A stretch of DNA of 43,751 nucleotides from Rhodocyclaceae bacterium (GTDB lineage: Bacteria > Pseudomonadota > Gammaproteobacteria > Burkholderiales > Usitatibacteraceae), in the NCBI GenBank assembly GCA_020247545.1, contig JADCIX010000037.1:1-43751 (forward strand), written 5' to 3'. Position 1 is the stretch's first letter, and every line of letters begins with the position of its first letter. Below the pieces are notes generated by a model that saw nothing but the letters and a program-made list of their open reading frames with translations, was not told the origin of the DNA and did not search any database. The position numbers and the translations under genes were made by a program. Of this stretch, positions 24,290-32,357 are shown piece by piece.

Positions 24290-25996
24290 ATGTCGATATC
24301 TTCCTCCGCTGTTTCCACGCACCCGATATCAGCCCAGTTCATCGATGTTGCCGGGCGGCGGGTGTTGGTGCGTTTTGCCGGAAGTGGGCCCGCGGTGTTG
24401 TTGCTGCACCAGTCACCGCAAAATTCGCGTGCGTTAATTGCTTGGATTGAGCGCCTGTCGGCGCACTATTCGGTGTTCGCGCCAGATACGCCGGGCTTTG
24501 GCTACTCCGATCCGCTACCGCTCGCTCAGCCGACCATCCCGGACTATGCCGCCGCCCTGAGTGCGTTGCTGGATGCGCTTGGTATCGAGCGCGTGATCGT
24601 AAACGGTGTTCATACCGGCGCGGTGACCGCGCTGCGATTTGCCCTCGACTTTCCGGCGCGTGTAGCGGGATTGATCTGTGATGGTTATGCGCGATTCAAT
24701 GCCGAAGAACGTCAGCTACTGCTGAATGGTTATCTGCCGCCGTTCGAGCCGCAATGGGACGGCAGCCACCTATTGTGGTTGTGGGCGCGCCTGCGCGAGC
24801 AGCATCTGTTTTTCCCGTGGAACACAGCGACAAAATCCGCGCGTATGGCTTATCCGGCACCGTCAACAGAGCGGCTCAGCGGTGATGTGCTCGACATCCT
24901 CGACGCTGGGGACGGTTATCGTGCTGGCTACCGCGCGCCTTTCTTGTACGACGATGCGACGGCCGCATCGCGGCTGACGGTTGAGACGTGCATCTTCTAC
25001 CGTGCCGAGGATGTGCTCGTCACGCATTTGCCGCGTCTACAAGGATTGCCGACAAATGTGGTGGCTGAAATTGTCAACGGCGGGCCAGCGGCGCTGATCG
25101 AACGCACTGATGCATTTATCGCCTCCCACGCCGCCAATGCAAGCCGCCTGAATGCGGGCGCTGCGGTGTTTGGTGCGGTTTCAACTCGGCGGCGAGTGTT
25201 TGACACGACTCATGGGTCGATGTGTGCGCTGATTGCGACTAATGGTGGCGATCTTGCGAGTTCGTTGGTCGTGGTGCATCTGAGCGAGATTGGCACCCCG
25301 GCCAGAATTCCGGTTGAGGTACCACACGGGTCACCAGTGATTGCGCCGGAGTTACCCGGGCACGGCGCGTCGCAAGTTTGGTCGGTGGAGGCCGTTACAG
25401 TGGGCGCGGTCGCACAATCAGTGTTGGAGGTTTTGCAGGCGCTTGGTGTGACACGTTTTTCTGTCACCGCCGATGGCGCGGCCGGCGCAATTGCCGCGGC
25501 GTTGGCCCAGGTGTCGGCGGTAACAGATGCGAAGCCGCGGTGCGAGCAGGTGCGCCTGCACAATCCGATGTTGCTCAACGACGCGGAGCGTGCGCAGTTT
25601 ATTTCTCAGTTGCCAGATCTGACGCCGCACTCAACTGGCGCGCATATGCTCGCCGCATGGAACTGGGCGCGTATGAAGGCGCTGTTCTGGCCATGGCAGC
25701 AGCCAACCATGGCTGCCGCGCGCAAGGTGGATGCGCCGGCACCCGTGCGCCTGCATCCCGAGGTTGTGGAAATTCTTCGCGCTGGCGCTTTGTTCGCGCC
25801 GCTTTGGCGGACGGCATTAGCCGATAGGGTGTACTTGGCCCTGGCCGAACACGATGGTCTCATCACGATCCAGTGTGACGACGAACCAGAGCGGGTACGT
25901 ATCGTCAACACATTGGCAAAAACACTTGGCCTTGTTGAGGCGACATTGTCGATAGGTGAGCAGTCAAACGGAGTCAGATCATGGCAGAAACCCTAA
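24290..25996 (+). CDS. Tandem (two-domain) alpha/beta hydrolase-fold protein
   Basis: 568 residues made of two alpha/beta hydrolase-like halves, about 15-285 and 300-555. In half 1 the oxyanion segment LLLHQSPQNS and DTPGFGYSD are present, and the nucleophile elbow is NGVHTGAVTAL (His108 where Ser is expected). Half 2 is more degenerate: its elbow reads TADGAAGAIAA, with Gly396 at the nucleophile place. Both share the cap pattern of the 17783 protein (DGSHLLWLWARLREQ/LFFPW in half 1; HSTGAHMLAAWNWAR/LFWPW in half 2). It may be a fused duplication with a catalytic and a non-catalytic half, or neither catalytic. No clear ribosome-binding site precedes 24290. It overlaps the next gene by 16 nt. 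Confidence 0.8.
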   Translation: MSISSSAVSTHPISAQFIDVAGRRVLVRFAGSGPAVLLLHQSPQNSRALIAWIERLSAHYSVFAPDTPGFGYSDPLPLAQPTIPDYAAALSALLDALGIERVIVNGVHTGAVTALRFALDFPARVAGLICDGYARFNAEERQLLLNGYLPPFEPQWDGSHLLWLWARLREQHLFFPWNTATKSARMAYPAPSTERLSGDVLDILDAGDGYRAGYRAPFLYDDATAASRLTVETCIFYRAEDVLVTHLPRLQGLPTNVVAEIVNGGPAALIERTDAFIASHAANASRLNAGAAVFGAVSTRRRVFDTTHGSMCALIATNGGDLASSLVVVHLSEIGTPARIPVEVPHGSPVIAPELPGHGASQVWSVEAVTVGAVAQSVLEVLQALGVTRFSVTADGAAGAIAAALAQVSAVTDAKPRCEQVRLHNPMLLNDAERAQFISQLPDLTPHSTGAHMLAAWNWARMKALFWPWQQPTMAAARKVDAPAPVRLHPEVVEILRAGALFAPLWRTALADRVYLALAEHDGLITIQCDDEPERVRIVNTLAKTLGLVEATLSIGEQSNGVRSWQKP

Positions 25997-27576
25997 ATGA
26001 ATACGCGACTCAGGCGACGAGGTCTGCGGCCAAACCAGCCTGGTTCACGACACTACAGGTAGCGCTCGGCGCGGGGGCCGTGTCAGCCGAGGATGCCACG
26101 CTTGATTTTTACGCACAGGATGTTTTCGGCCGAGGCGAGGCGCTTGCGGCGGTGGTGTCGCCGAGTACCATGGATGAGTTGCAGATCACCGTGAAAACGC
26201 TCGCCGCCGCAGATGTGGCAATGGTGCCGCGTGGTGGTGGCTTGAGTTATACCGATGGTTACTTGGCGAGACAAAAGGGCTCGGCGCTAATCGATTTGAC
26301 GCGTATGGATAAGTTGGTCGAGCTCAACACGGCCGATCGTTATGTCACCGTTGAGACCGGTATGTATTGGGCGACGTTAAACGAGTTGCTGGCGCCGCAT
26401 GGCTTGCGTACGCCTTATTGGGGGCCGCTATCCGGGCTGCGTTCAACGATCGGCGGTGCGCTGTCGCAGGGCAGCGTGTTTTTGGGTTCTGGTGAATACG
26501 GCAGTGTTGGTGAAAGCGTGTTGTCGCTTGATGTGGTGTTGGCCGACGGTTCTGTTCTGACCACGGGCAGCGCTGCGGCTGGAGTGAATACGAAGCCGTT
26601 CATTCGTTATTTCGGCCCCGATCTGACCGGGCTGTTTGTCGGGGATGCGGGTGCACTCGGTATCAAGGCAAGGGCGACTTTCAAGCTGATTCCTCGCGAA
26701 GTTGAAATCGATTTTGTCTCGGCTGAATTCGATAATCCGACCGCGATGATTGAAGCGATGTCAGAAATTTCACGCAACGATATTGCCGCGGAGTGTTTTT
26801 CCTTTGATCCCGTGTTGTTGGAGCAACGCAAGAAGCGCATGAGCTTGTTGGCCGACGCAGAAACACTGCTCAAGGTCGTCAAACAGTCCGGCGTCATGGC
26901 TGGTCTGGGTTTGGTGAAGTCGGGGCGCGACTTTGTTGGCGAGGACAAATACTCGGCACACGTTTCCATAGAAGGCAAGACCGCTGGTGAGGTCGCGGCG
27001 AAAGTAGAGGCGGCTAAAAGGATTTTTGCGGCGAAGGGGCGGGCTACCGAGAACTCGTTTCCCAAGGCGTTGCGGGCGATGCCGTTTTCGCCGCCGAATT
27101 CTATGCTGGGTCCTGCTGGTGAACGCTGGGTACCGGTTCACGCCATCTTCCCCCATAGCACCGCGCAACGTGCGTTCACGGAGATTCAGGCGTTTTTTGC
27201 CGCGAAACAAGCGTTGCTCGAGGTGCACCAAATACGGATTGGTTATCTCTGCACAACTGTCGCGCAGCAGGGATACTTGATCGAACCGGTGTTCTACTGG
27301 AATGACTCCCACACGGCTTATCACAAACGTGTCGTGGAAGCCGACTACCTGAAGAAGTGTGGGGAGCCAGCGGCAAACCCCAGCGCTACTGCGGCAGTTG
27401 GCGCATTAAAGGCCGAAACTGCCCGTCTGATGCGGAGTTTGGGTGGCACTCATTTCCAGATCGGCAAGTTCTATACCTATCGCGAAGGCCGCAATCCGGC
27501 TGCGCTGGCGCTGTTTGATGCCATCAAGAAGCAGCTTGACCCCCAAAACATCATGAATCCAGGAGTATTGAAATGA
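25981..27576 (+). CDS. FAD-binding oxidoreductase (FAD-linked oxidase, PCMH type)
   Basis: A 531-residue flavoenzyme. The N-terminal PCMH FAD-binding domain (about 50-235) shows VPRGGGLSYTDGY, YWGPLSGLRSTIGGALSQGS and GDAGALGIKARATFKLIP. The C-terminal FAD-linked oxidase domain ends with HFQIGKFYTYREGRN and LDPQNIMNPGVLK. Relatives include glycolate/lactate oxidases and 4-cresol/vanillyl-alcohol-type oxidases, so it probably oxidises a hydroxyl- or phenol-bearing intermediate. Start 25981 has GGAG 8 nt upstream and overlaps the hydrolase gene by 16 nt; the stop overlaps the VOC gene by 4 nt. It is cytoplasmic (no signal). Confidence 0.9.
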   Translation: MAETLNEYATQATRSAAKPAWFTTLQVALGAGAVSAEDATLDFYAQDVFGRGEALAAVVSPSTMDELQITVKTLAAADVAMVPRGGGLSYTDGYLARQKGSALIDLTRMDKLVELNTADRYVTVETGMYWATLNELLAPHGLRTPYWGPLSGLRSTIGGALSQGSVFLGSGEYGSVGESVLSLDVVLADGSVLTTGSAAAGVNTKPFIRYFGPDLTGLFVGDAGALGIKARATFKLIPREVEIDFVSAEFDNPTAMIEAMSEISRNDIAAECFSFDPVLLEQRKKRMSLLADAETLLKVVKQSGVMAGLGLVKSGRDFVGEDKYSAHVSIEGKTAGEVAAKVEAAKRIFAAKGRATENSFPKALRAMPFSPPNSMLGPAGERWVPVHAIFPHSTAQRAFTEIQAFFAAKQALLEVHQIRIGYLCTTVAQQGYLIEPVFYWNDSHTAYHKRVVEADYLKKCGEPAANPSATAAVGALKAETARLMRSLGGTHFQIGKFYTYREGRNPAALALFDAIKKQLDPQNIMNPGVLK

Positions 27577-28454
27577 GTGGACCCAGGCTCTTGCACGGCA
27601 CTGTCTGCGTGCCGGCTCTTGATCAGGCGTTATTGCTTTACCGCGATCTGTTCGAGCAAACGGTTGTTCATACCGGAACGGTCGGCAAAGCGGAAGCGGA
27701 AGCGTGGGAAGCCCCGGCGCTGGCAGGAGCCAAGAGTGTGGTCATGCAGCCGCCCAGCGGTTCGCCGGTCTACCTGCGGCTAATTGAACAGGCCGACCCG
27801 GCGGGTTATCACCCCGGGACACACTACGGGTGGGCCGCCTTGGAGTTATCAGTGAAGGATGCCGACGCGATGTACGCGCGCTTACTTGCGGCGGGCACAC
27901 CCATCATCGCCGCACCAAAAGCACTTTCGTTTACTGACATGTTGTATCCGATGCAAGCAAGGGGTCCCGGGGGAGAAGCGATCTACCTGAACGAGATTCG
28001 CGGCGATCTACCGTCGAGTGATTTGCCGATGGCCAAGTGCTGGGTTGACCGCCTGTTTATCGCGGTGATGGGCTGCCGCGATATGAAAACCTCGCTTGTT
28101 TTTTATCATGCCCTGCTTGGAACGACCACCGGCGGCGAATGGGAGATGCCCTACAGCGTGATCAACCTTGCGTTTGGTTTGGATGCCTCCACCGCACACA
28201 AACTGGCGACAATTTCCGATCGGCGCACGGTGTTGTTCGAGGTTGATCAATATCCCGTCAAATCCACCCAAAGGCCACAGTCGAATGGCAGCCTGCCGCA
28301 GGGAGTAGCGATGATCGGTGTGAAAGTTGATGTCTTGCCCGTTGGTGCAAGCTGGGTTGTTCCGCCATCGGCGCGCACGCAAGCGCCGTACTTCGGCGCA
28401 ACAGTGGGTGTGGTGCGTGGACCAGATGGGGAGTTGACCGAATTGGTCTGCTGA
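27573..28454 (+). CDS. Two-domain VOC protein (glyoxalase/extradiol dioxygenase fold)
   Basis: 293 residues with two vicinal-oxygen-chelate modules (about 5-145 and 155-293). Module 1 has a His at residue 9 (LHGTVCVPALDQALLLYRDL) and Glu in IYLNEI as likely metal ligands. Module 2 begins DRLFIAVMGCRDMKTSLVFYHALLG and ends VRGPDGELTELVC, with Glu but no matching His at the start. The arrangement is like type I extradiol ring-cleavage dioxygenases, but isomerase or lyase activity is equally possible. It is translationally coupled to the FAD oxidoreductase (ATGA overlap, AGGAG 8 nt upstream) and is the last gene of that operon. Confidence 0.85.
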   Translation: MSGPRLLHGTVCVPALDQALLLYRDLFEQTVVHTGTVGKAEAEAWEAPALAGAKSVVMQPPSGSPVYLRLIEQADPAGYHPGTHYGWAALELSVKDADAMYARLLAAGTPIIAAPKALSFTDMLYPMQARGPGGEAIYLNEIRGDLPSSDLPMAKCWVDRLFIAVMGCRDMKTSLVFYHALLGTTTGGEWEMPYSVINLAFGLDASTAHKLATISDRRTVLFEVDQYPVKSTQRPQSNGSLPQGVAMIGVKVDVLPVGASWVVPPSARTQAPYFGATVGVVRGPDGELTELVC

Positions 28455-28488
28455 CACACCACCAATTGATGTGGGGTGCATGATCCGT

Positions 28489-28529
28489 TTGACGGACACT
28501 GTTTCTGAGCATAAAATTTGTCCGGACAA
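28489..28529 (+). promoter_or_regulatory. Promoter and palindromic operator 6 for the long HapK-to-VOC operon
   Basis: TTGACG (28489-28494), 17 bp and TAAAAT (28512-28517) directly abut TTGTCCGGACAA (28518-28529). The geometry is identical to operator 1 at 6058. The first gene starts at 28557 with GGAG upstream. Confidence 0.85.
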
Positions 28530-28556
28530 CTTTGCAAGTCCAACTTGGAGATCGTT

Positions 28557-28865
28557 ATGGCAACCGTCCTCGTTCTGTTCAATTTGAAACCCGGTACCGA
28601 TATCGCGGCGTATGAAGCGTGGGCCAAGGCCAGCGACATTCCGCTGGTCCGTTCACTTGGCTCCGTAACCGGCTTCGAAGTCCTAAAAACCAAAATGTTG
28701 TTGGGCTCCGATGCCAAGCCGCCATACCAATACGCAGAGGTTATTGAGGTGCCGGACCTTGACGCGTTTTTTAAAGACGTTGGTACGGATGCGGTGCAGG
28801 CGGGCGCTAAACAATTCCAAGCTTTTGCTGACAACCCCATGTTTATCGTTTGCGACAATTTATAG
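28557..28865 (+). CDS. HapK/RedY-like small protein
   Basis: A 102-residue dimeric alpha+beta barrel-type protein: MATVLVLFNLKPGTDIAAYE, AKASDIPLVRSLGSVTGFEV, then YAEVIEVPDLDAFFKDVG and FIVCDNL. The pattern matches the HapK/RedY family, named from prodigiosin gene clusters, whose members also occur beside SDRs and CoA-linked enzymes in catabolic clusters; no reaction is settled. It is the first gene of the long rightward operon, with GGAG 6 nt before the ATG. A longer frame from 28518 would start inside the operator and is rejected. It probably binds or isomerises a small organic intermediate (inference). Confidence 0.8.
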   Translation: MATVLVLFNLKPGTDIAAYEAWAKASDIPLVRSLGSVTGFEVLKTKMLLGSDAKPPYQYAEVIEVPDLDAFFKDVGTDAVQAGAKQFQAFADNPMFIVCDNL

Positions 28866-28924
28866 GCGAAATAGGATTTCGTTCGCTCCCTTTCTAATCA
28901 ATCGCTTCCGATAGAGACATAGAG

Positions 28925-29797
28925 ATGGCACAGTACGCAGAACTCAAAGGTAAGGTCGCGCTGGTCACAGGCGCGGGCCGCCGCAAGGGGCTCGGTGAAG
29001 CGATTGCTCGTCGACTCGCCAGTGAAGGCTGCAAAGTCATTGTGACCGACATCGGTCACGCCAAGGGCAAGGAAATGCCTGAGAGTGCCGTGGGGTCACA
29101 ATCGGAGATGGAACACGTAGCGGCCGATATTCATGCCGCAGCTACTGCAGCCGGCAATGGCGGCGCTTGTAGTGCACTGGCGCTCGATGTGCTCGAAGAG
29201 TCACAGGTTAAGGAAGTGATTGCGACGACGGTGGCGCGCCACAGCAGCCTTGACATCTTGGTGAACAACGCCGGTATCGGTTATTTGATGAAACCGATCG
29301 TTGAGATGTCGATTGAAGAGTGGGATGCAGTGCTTGGCGTCAATTTGCGTGGTGCGTTCCTCTGCACCAAATATGCCGCGATGCAGATGATCAAACAAAA
29401 CGGCGGCGGCAGGGCAGGTGGTCGTATTGTCAACATTGCCTCTCAAGCGGCGAAGTCTGGCTTTCCGTTTGCATCAGCGTATTGCTCTTCTAAACACGGC
29501 CTGACGGGGCTGACGCGTGTCACGGCGATCGAAATGGGCAAGTACGGTATTACCGCCAATGCCATTTGCCCAAACCACGTCACCACAGGATTGGGTGCAT
29601 GGCAGAACGAATATTTTTCAGAGGCACTCGGGCTGACAATGGAGCAGTACATGAATGCGATGAAGTCGCGCATTCCGTTGGGACGTCCGGGATTACCGAC
29701 GGATACCGCGGCGGCGTGTGCGTGGTTGTGTAGTGATGAGGCGCAGTATGTAACCGGAGAATCGATGAATGTGTCCGGCGGTGAGGAATACCATTGA
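28925..29797 (+). CDS. Short-chain dehydrogenase/reductase (SDR)
   Basis: A 290-residue classical SDR. The cofactor loop is TGAGRRKGLG (residues 15-24). NNAG is at 114-117, Asn140 is in GVNLRG, and the catalytic residues are Ser173, Tyr186 and Lys190 (YCSSK). A 20-residue insertion around residues 44-80 is rich in Ala, Gly and Ser. The C-terminus TGESMNVSGGEEYH is typical. It reduces or oxidises a hydroxyl/keto group with NAD(P). It lies 59 nt after the HapK-like gene in the same operon. The substrate is unknown. Confidence 0.93.
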   Translation: MAQYAELKGKVALVTGAGRRKGLGEAIARRLASEGCKVIVTDIGHAKGKEMPESAVGSQSEMEHVAADIHAAATAAGNGGACSALALDVLEESQVKEVIATTVARHSSLDILVNNAGIGYLMKPIVEMSIEEWDAVLGVNLRGAFLCTKYAAMQMIKQNGGGRAGGRIVNIASQAAKSGFPFASAYCSSKHGLTGLTRVTAIEMGKYGITANAICPNHVTTGLGAWQNEYFSEALGLTMEQYMNAMKSRIPLGRPGLPTDTAAACAWLCSDEAQYVTGESMNVSGGEEYH

Positions 29798-29844
29798 AAA
29801 ACTGCTGCGCTTGCCAATACGTTGTTGCAAATCCGCTCGGGCTG

Positions 29845-29870
29845 CTCATGTATCACCACATACACTCCGC
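29845..29870. repeat. Short palindrome-containing dispersed repeat, copy 1
   Basis: Lies in the 151-nt gap between the SDR and deacetylase genes. It begins CTCATGTAT and ends ATACACTCCGC around a short loop. A similar 25-bp stretch (CTCATTTAT...AATAAACTCCGG) occurs at 33589-33613 in another gap of the same operon. It is an extragenic repeat, possibly forming a weak hairpin; the function is unknown. Confidence 0.4.
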
Positions 29871-29948
29871 ACCCTAGCGAATTTGCGCCTAGTCTTGGCT
29901 TCGCTCGCGACGTTTTTCAACCTCTCAAATCAACGCTCTGGAATCTGA

Positions 29949-30851
29949 ATGCCAGTCACCAAGAAAACGCCCCAGGCAAAATCATCAAGCTGGACCTGGC
30001 CCAACAAAGCCAAGGTCGCGTTGTCCGTCGTAGTCAACGTGGAAGAGGGATCAGAATATTCGCTCGGTGATGGAGACAAGATCACTGAGCCATTGGATGA
30101 ACTCGGCGTATCGCTGAAAAAGCCCATCCGCAACTACGGCAACGAATCAAACTATCGCTACGGCATTCTCGAGGGGCATGCACGTGTTGCAGCACTGCTC
30201 GATAAGTACAAGGTAGCAGCGACATACACCGCGGCTGCTGTTGCGCTCGAGCGCGCGCCGGACATCGCCGATTACATCAAAGCACGCAAACACGAGACGT
30301 GCTGCCACGGTTATCGTTGGGTGCACCAGTTTTCGTTTGATGAAGCGCGTGAACGTGAATTCATCAAGAACGGTTTGGATAGTATCGAGAAGTCGACCGG
30401 TTTACGTCCGCAGGGCTGGCTGTCGCGTTATCTGCATACCGAGAATACGCGCCGCCTCTTGCAAGAGGCCGGTTGCCTGTACCACATGGACGACTATTCA
30501 CGCGACACGCCGTTCTGGGGCGATGTCGCCGGTAGCAAAAAAAAGATGATCATCTTGCCCTATCAGCTTGATACCAACGACATGAAGATGTGGTTGGCGC
30601 CCGGTTACCTGCCGTCACATTGGCTGGAGTACGCGGTCGACACGCTCGATCAGATGCATAAAGAGGCGAGTGGCAAAACACGTACGACGCCAATCATGAT
30701 GTCATTTGGCCTGCATCTACGCATCATCGGCCGGCCGGGACGAATTGGTTACTTGGAAAAGTTTCTTAAGTACGCAGCGCAAAAGAGTGGTGTTTGGTTC
30801 GCGCGTCGCGTCGATATCGCAAAGCACTTTCAGGCGAATGTGCGGGCATGA
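29949..30851 (+). CDS. PuuE-like polysaccharide deacetylase-family amidohydrolase (copy 3)
   Basis: A 300-residue protein, the most PuuE-like of the three in this island. VVVNVEEGSEYS (27-38) matches the N-x-E-E-G motif of PuuE-type allantoinase. Other marks are RNYGNESNYRYG, CCHGYRWVHQ with His120, HMDDYSRDTPFW with Asp181-Asp182, and LHLRIIGRPGR (255-265). This branch hydrolyses cyclic amides or ureides without a signal peptide. No urate or allantoin genes are nearby, so another ring amide is likely. Its stop overlaps the CitE-like start by 4 nt. Confidence 0.88.
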   Translation: MPVTKKTPQAKSSSWTWPNKAKVALSVVVNVEEGSEYSLGDGDKITEPLDELGVSLKKPIRNYGNESNYRYGILEGHARVAALLDKYKVAATYTAAAVALERAPDIADYIKARKHETCCHGYRWVHQFSFDEAREREFIKNGLDSIEKSTGLRPQGWLSRYLHTENTRRLLQEAGCLYHMDDYSRDTPFWGDVAGSKKKMIILPYQLDTNDMKMWLAPGYLPSHWLEYAVDTLDQMHKEASGKTRTTPIMMSFGLHLRIIGRPGRIGYLEKFLKYAAQKSGVWFARRVDIAKHFQANVRA

Positions 30852-31723
30852 GTCTCGCTCTCAATCCTCGTCGCTGTCTGCTCTTTGTGCCGGGGTCACG
30901 CCCGGAGCGATTTGAGAAAGCGCTTGCGACAGATGCCGACCAAGTTTGCATCGATTTGGAAGACGCGGTGCCGCTCGCTGATAAGGCAACGGCTCGCCAG
31001 GCGACGCTCGATTTTATTGCCGCCGCGGGCTCGTTACGAAGCGAACTTGGTTTACGCATCAATAACGCAACGTCGGCGCTTGGTCGCGCGGATCTAGTGG
31101 CGATCTCATCTGGCGGTTTTCGGCCAGCATTTGTCATGCTGCCAAAAGTGGAAAGCGCCGATGAAATTCTCCGCGTCCTGGAGGTCCTGAACCACGCGGA
31201 GATTCCGTTGATCGCACAGCTTGAGTCGCCACACGCGGTGTTTGAAGCTCGTGCGATTGCAAACGCGACAAAACAGCTACAGGCCCTGATGTTTGGCGGT
31301 TTTGATTATGCCGTCGCCGCGCGCATCAAGCCCGGTTACGACGGCTGGTTGTGGGCGCGCGGCATGATTGCTGCGGCCGCCGCAGAGGCCGAAACTGGCG
31401 CAATTGATGTGCCCAGTTTAGAGTTTAAGGATGTACCTGAGGTGGCGCTGGATACACAACGTGTGATGGACTTGGGCTTCACTAGCAAGTCAGCGATTCA
31501 TCCCGCGCAAGTTGATGTCATCCAGCGAGCATTTTTGCCGACGTCACACGAATTAGCACATGCTGAAAAAGTCGTGGCCGCGATGAAAGCGGCAAATGGT
31601 GGCGCGATCGCAGTCGATGGCAAGTTGGTTGATCGGCCAATCGAACTCGCCGCAATTCGTGTGATGGATCTTGCAAAACTTGGGTTACGCGATACAGATA
31701 CCAGATTGGCGAACGTCGCCTAG
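30848..31723 (+). CDS. CitE/HpcH-HpaI-family beta-hydroxyacyl-CoA lyase
   Basis: A 291-residue TIM-barrel lyase. Marks: RRCLLFVPGSRPERFEKAL (8-26), DLEDAVP (36-42), Arg70 in LRIN, magnesium ligands Glu125 (AQLESPHAVF) and Asp153 (FGGFDYAV), and the IHPAQVDVIQ motif (217-226). Members cleave malyl-, methylmalyl- or citramalyl-CoA to acetyl- or propionyl-CoA plus glyoxylate or pyruvate. With the following MaoC hydratase and the CoA-transferases it resembles itaconate/mesaconate pathways (CoA transferase, hydratase, citramalyl-CoA lyase). The start ATG overlaps the preceding stop (ATGA). Which CoA ester it uses cannot be read from sequence. Confidence 0.9.
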   Translation: MSLALNPRRCLLFVPGSRPERFEKALATDADQVCIDLEDAVPLADKATARQATLDFIAAAGSLRSELGLRINNATSALGRADLVAISSGGFRPAFVMLPKVESADEILRVLEVLNHAEIPLIAQLESPHAVFEARAIANATKQLQALMFGGFDYAVAARIKPGYDGWLWARGMIAAAAAEAETGAIDVPSLEFKDVPEVALDTQRVMDLGFTSKSAIHPAQVDVIQRAFLPTSHELAHAEKVVAAMKAANGGAIAVDGKLVDRPIELAAIRVMDLAKLGLRDTDTRLANVA

Positions 31724-31740
31724 AAAAACACGGGGAAGTT

Positions 31741-32259
31741 ATGGTACAAAACGTCAAACAAGTCGGACCAAATCGATATCGCGAACACTTCGGGCGGTAT
31801 TTTGAAGATTTCCATGTGGGCGACATTTATGAACATCGACCGGGTCGGACAATTACGGAAACCGACAACGTCTGGTTTACGCTGCTGACGATGAACACCC
31901 ATCCGATGCACTTTGATCCTGAATATGCAAAGGCGTCTGAGTTCGGTAAATGTATCGTTTGCTCACCCCTGACGGTGGCGCTCATGGTTGGCATGAGTGT
32001 GACTGACGTCAGTCAAAAAGCGATCGCCAACCTCGGCTGGACGGATATCAAGATGACGCATCCATTGTTTGCCGGCGACACGTTATATGCCGAGTCTGAG
32101 GTGCTTGACAAACGCGAATCAAAATCCCGCCCAGGAGCGGGTATTGTGAGTGTTCGTACCGATGGCTACAACCAGGACAAGAAGCTGGTTTGCACTTTTA
32201 ATCGTACGATGTTGATTGCGAAGCAAGGGTACAGCGTCGAAGACAAGGTCAACTACTAG
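31741..32259 (+). CDS. MaoC-family enoyl-CoA hydratase (mesaconyl/itaconyl-CoA hydratase-like)
   Basis: A 172-residue single hotdog-domain hydratase. The signature region is RTITETDNVWFTLLTMNTHP then MHFDPEYA (36-63), with His57 and Asp59. The usual Asp of R-specific hydratases aligns with Asn52, a pattern I associate with the itaconyl/mesaconyl-CoA branch, which shows TMNxHPxHFD. LFAGDTLYAESEVLDKRESK and SRPGAGIVSVRT complete the family pattern. It lies 17 nt after the CitE-like gene; this adjacency of hydratase and lyase is characteristic of C5-diacid-CoA breakdown. Predicted to hydrate an unsaturated dicarboxyl-CoA. Confidence 0.9.
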   Translation: MVQNVKQVGPNRYREHFGRYFEDFHVGDIYEHRPGRTITETDNVWFTLLTMNTHPMHFDPEYAKASEFGKCIVCSPLTVALMVGMSVTDVSQKAIANLGWTDIKMTHPLFAGDTLYAESEVLDKRESKSRPGAGIVSVRTDGYNQDKKLVCTFNRTMLIAKQGYSVEDKVNY

Positions 32260-32357
32260 TTTTTTGCTTTGCTAAAGTTGAATAGCGGCGGGCACTTTCA
32301 AGCATTCTTGCCCGAAAAACCGCGCCAATGCTTGTGCTTCAAGTTTGAGATAACGCC

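Noticed and set aside
32286-32318. Hairpin CGGGCA/TGCCCG between the MaoC and acyl-CoA dehydrogenase genes as a terminator
   Set aside because: Short stem, 14-nt loop and no T-run; the genes more likely form one operon.
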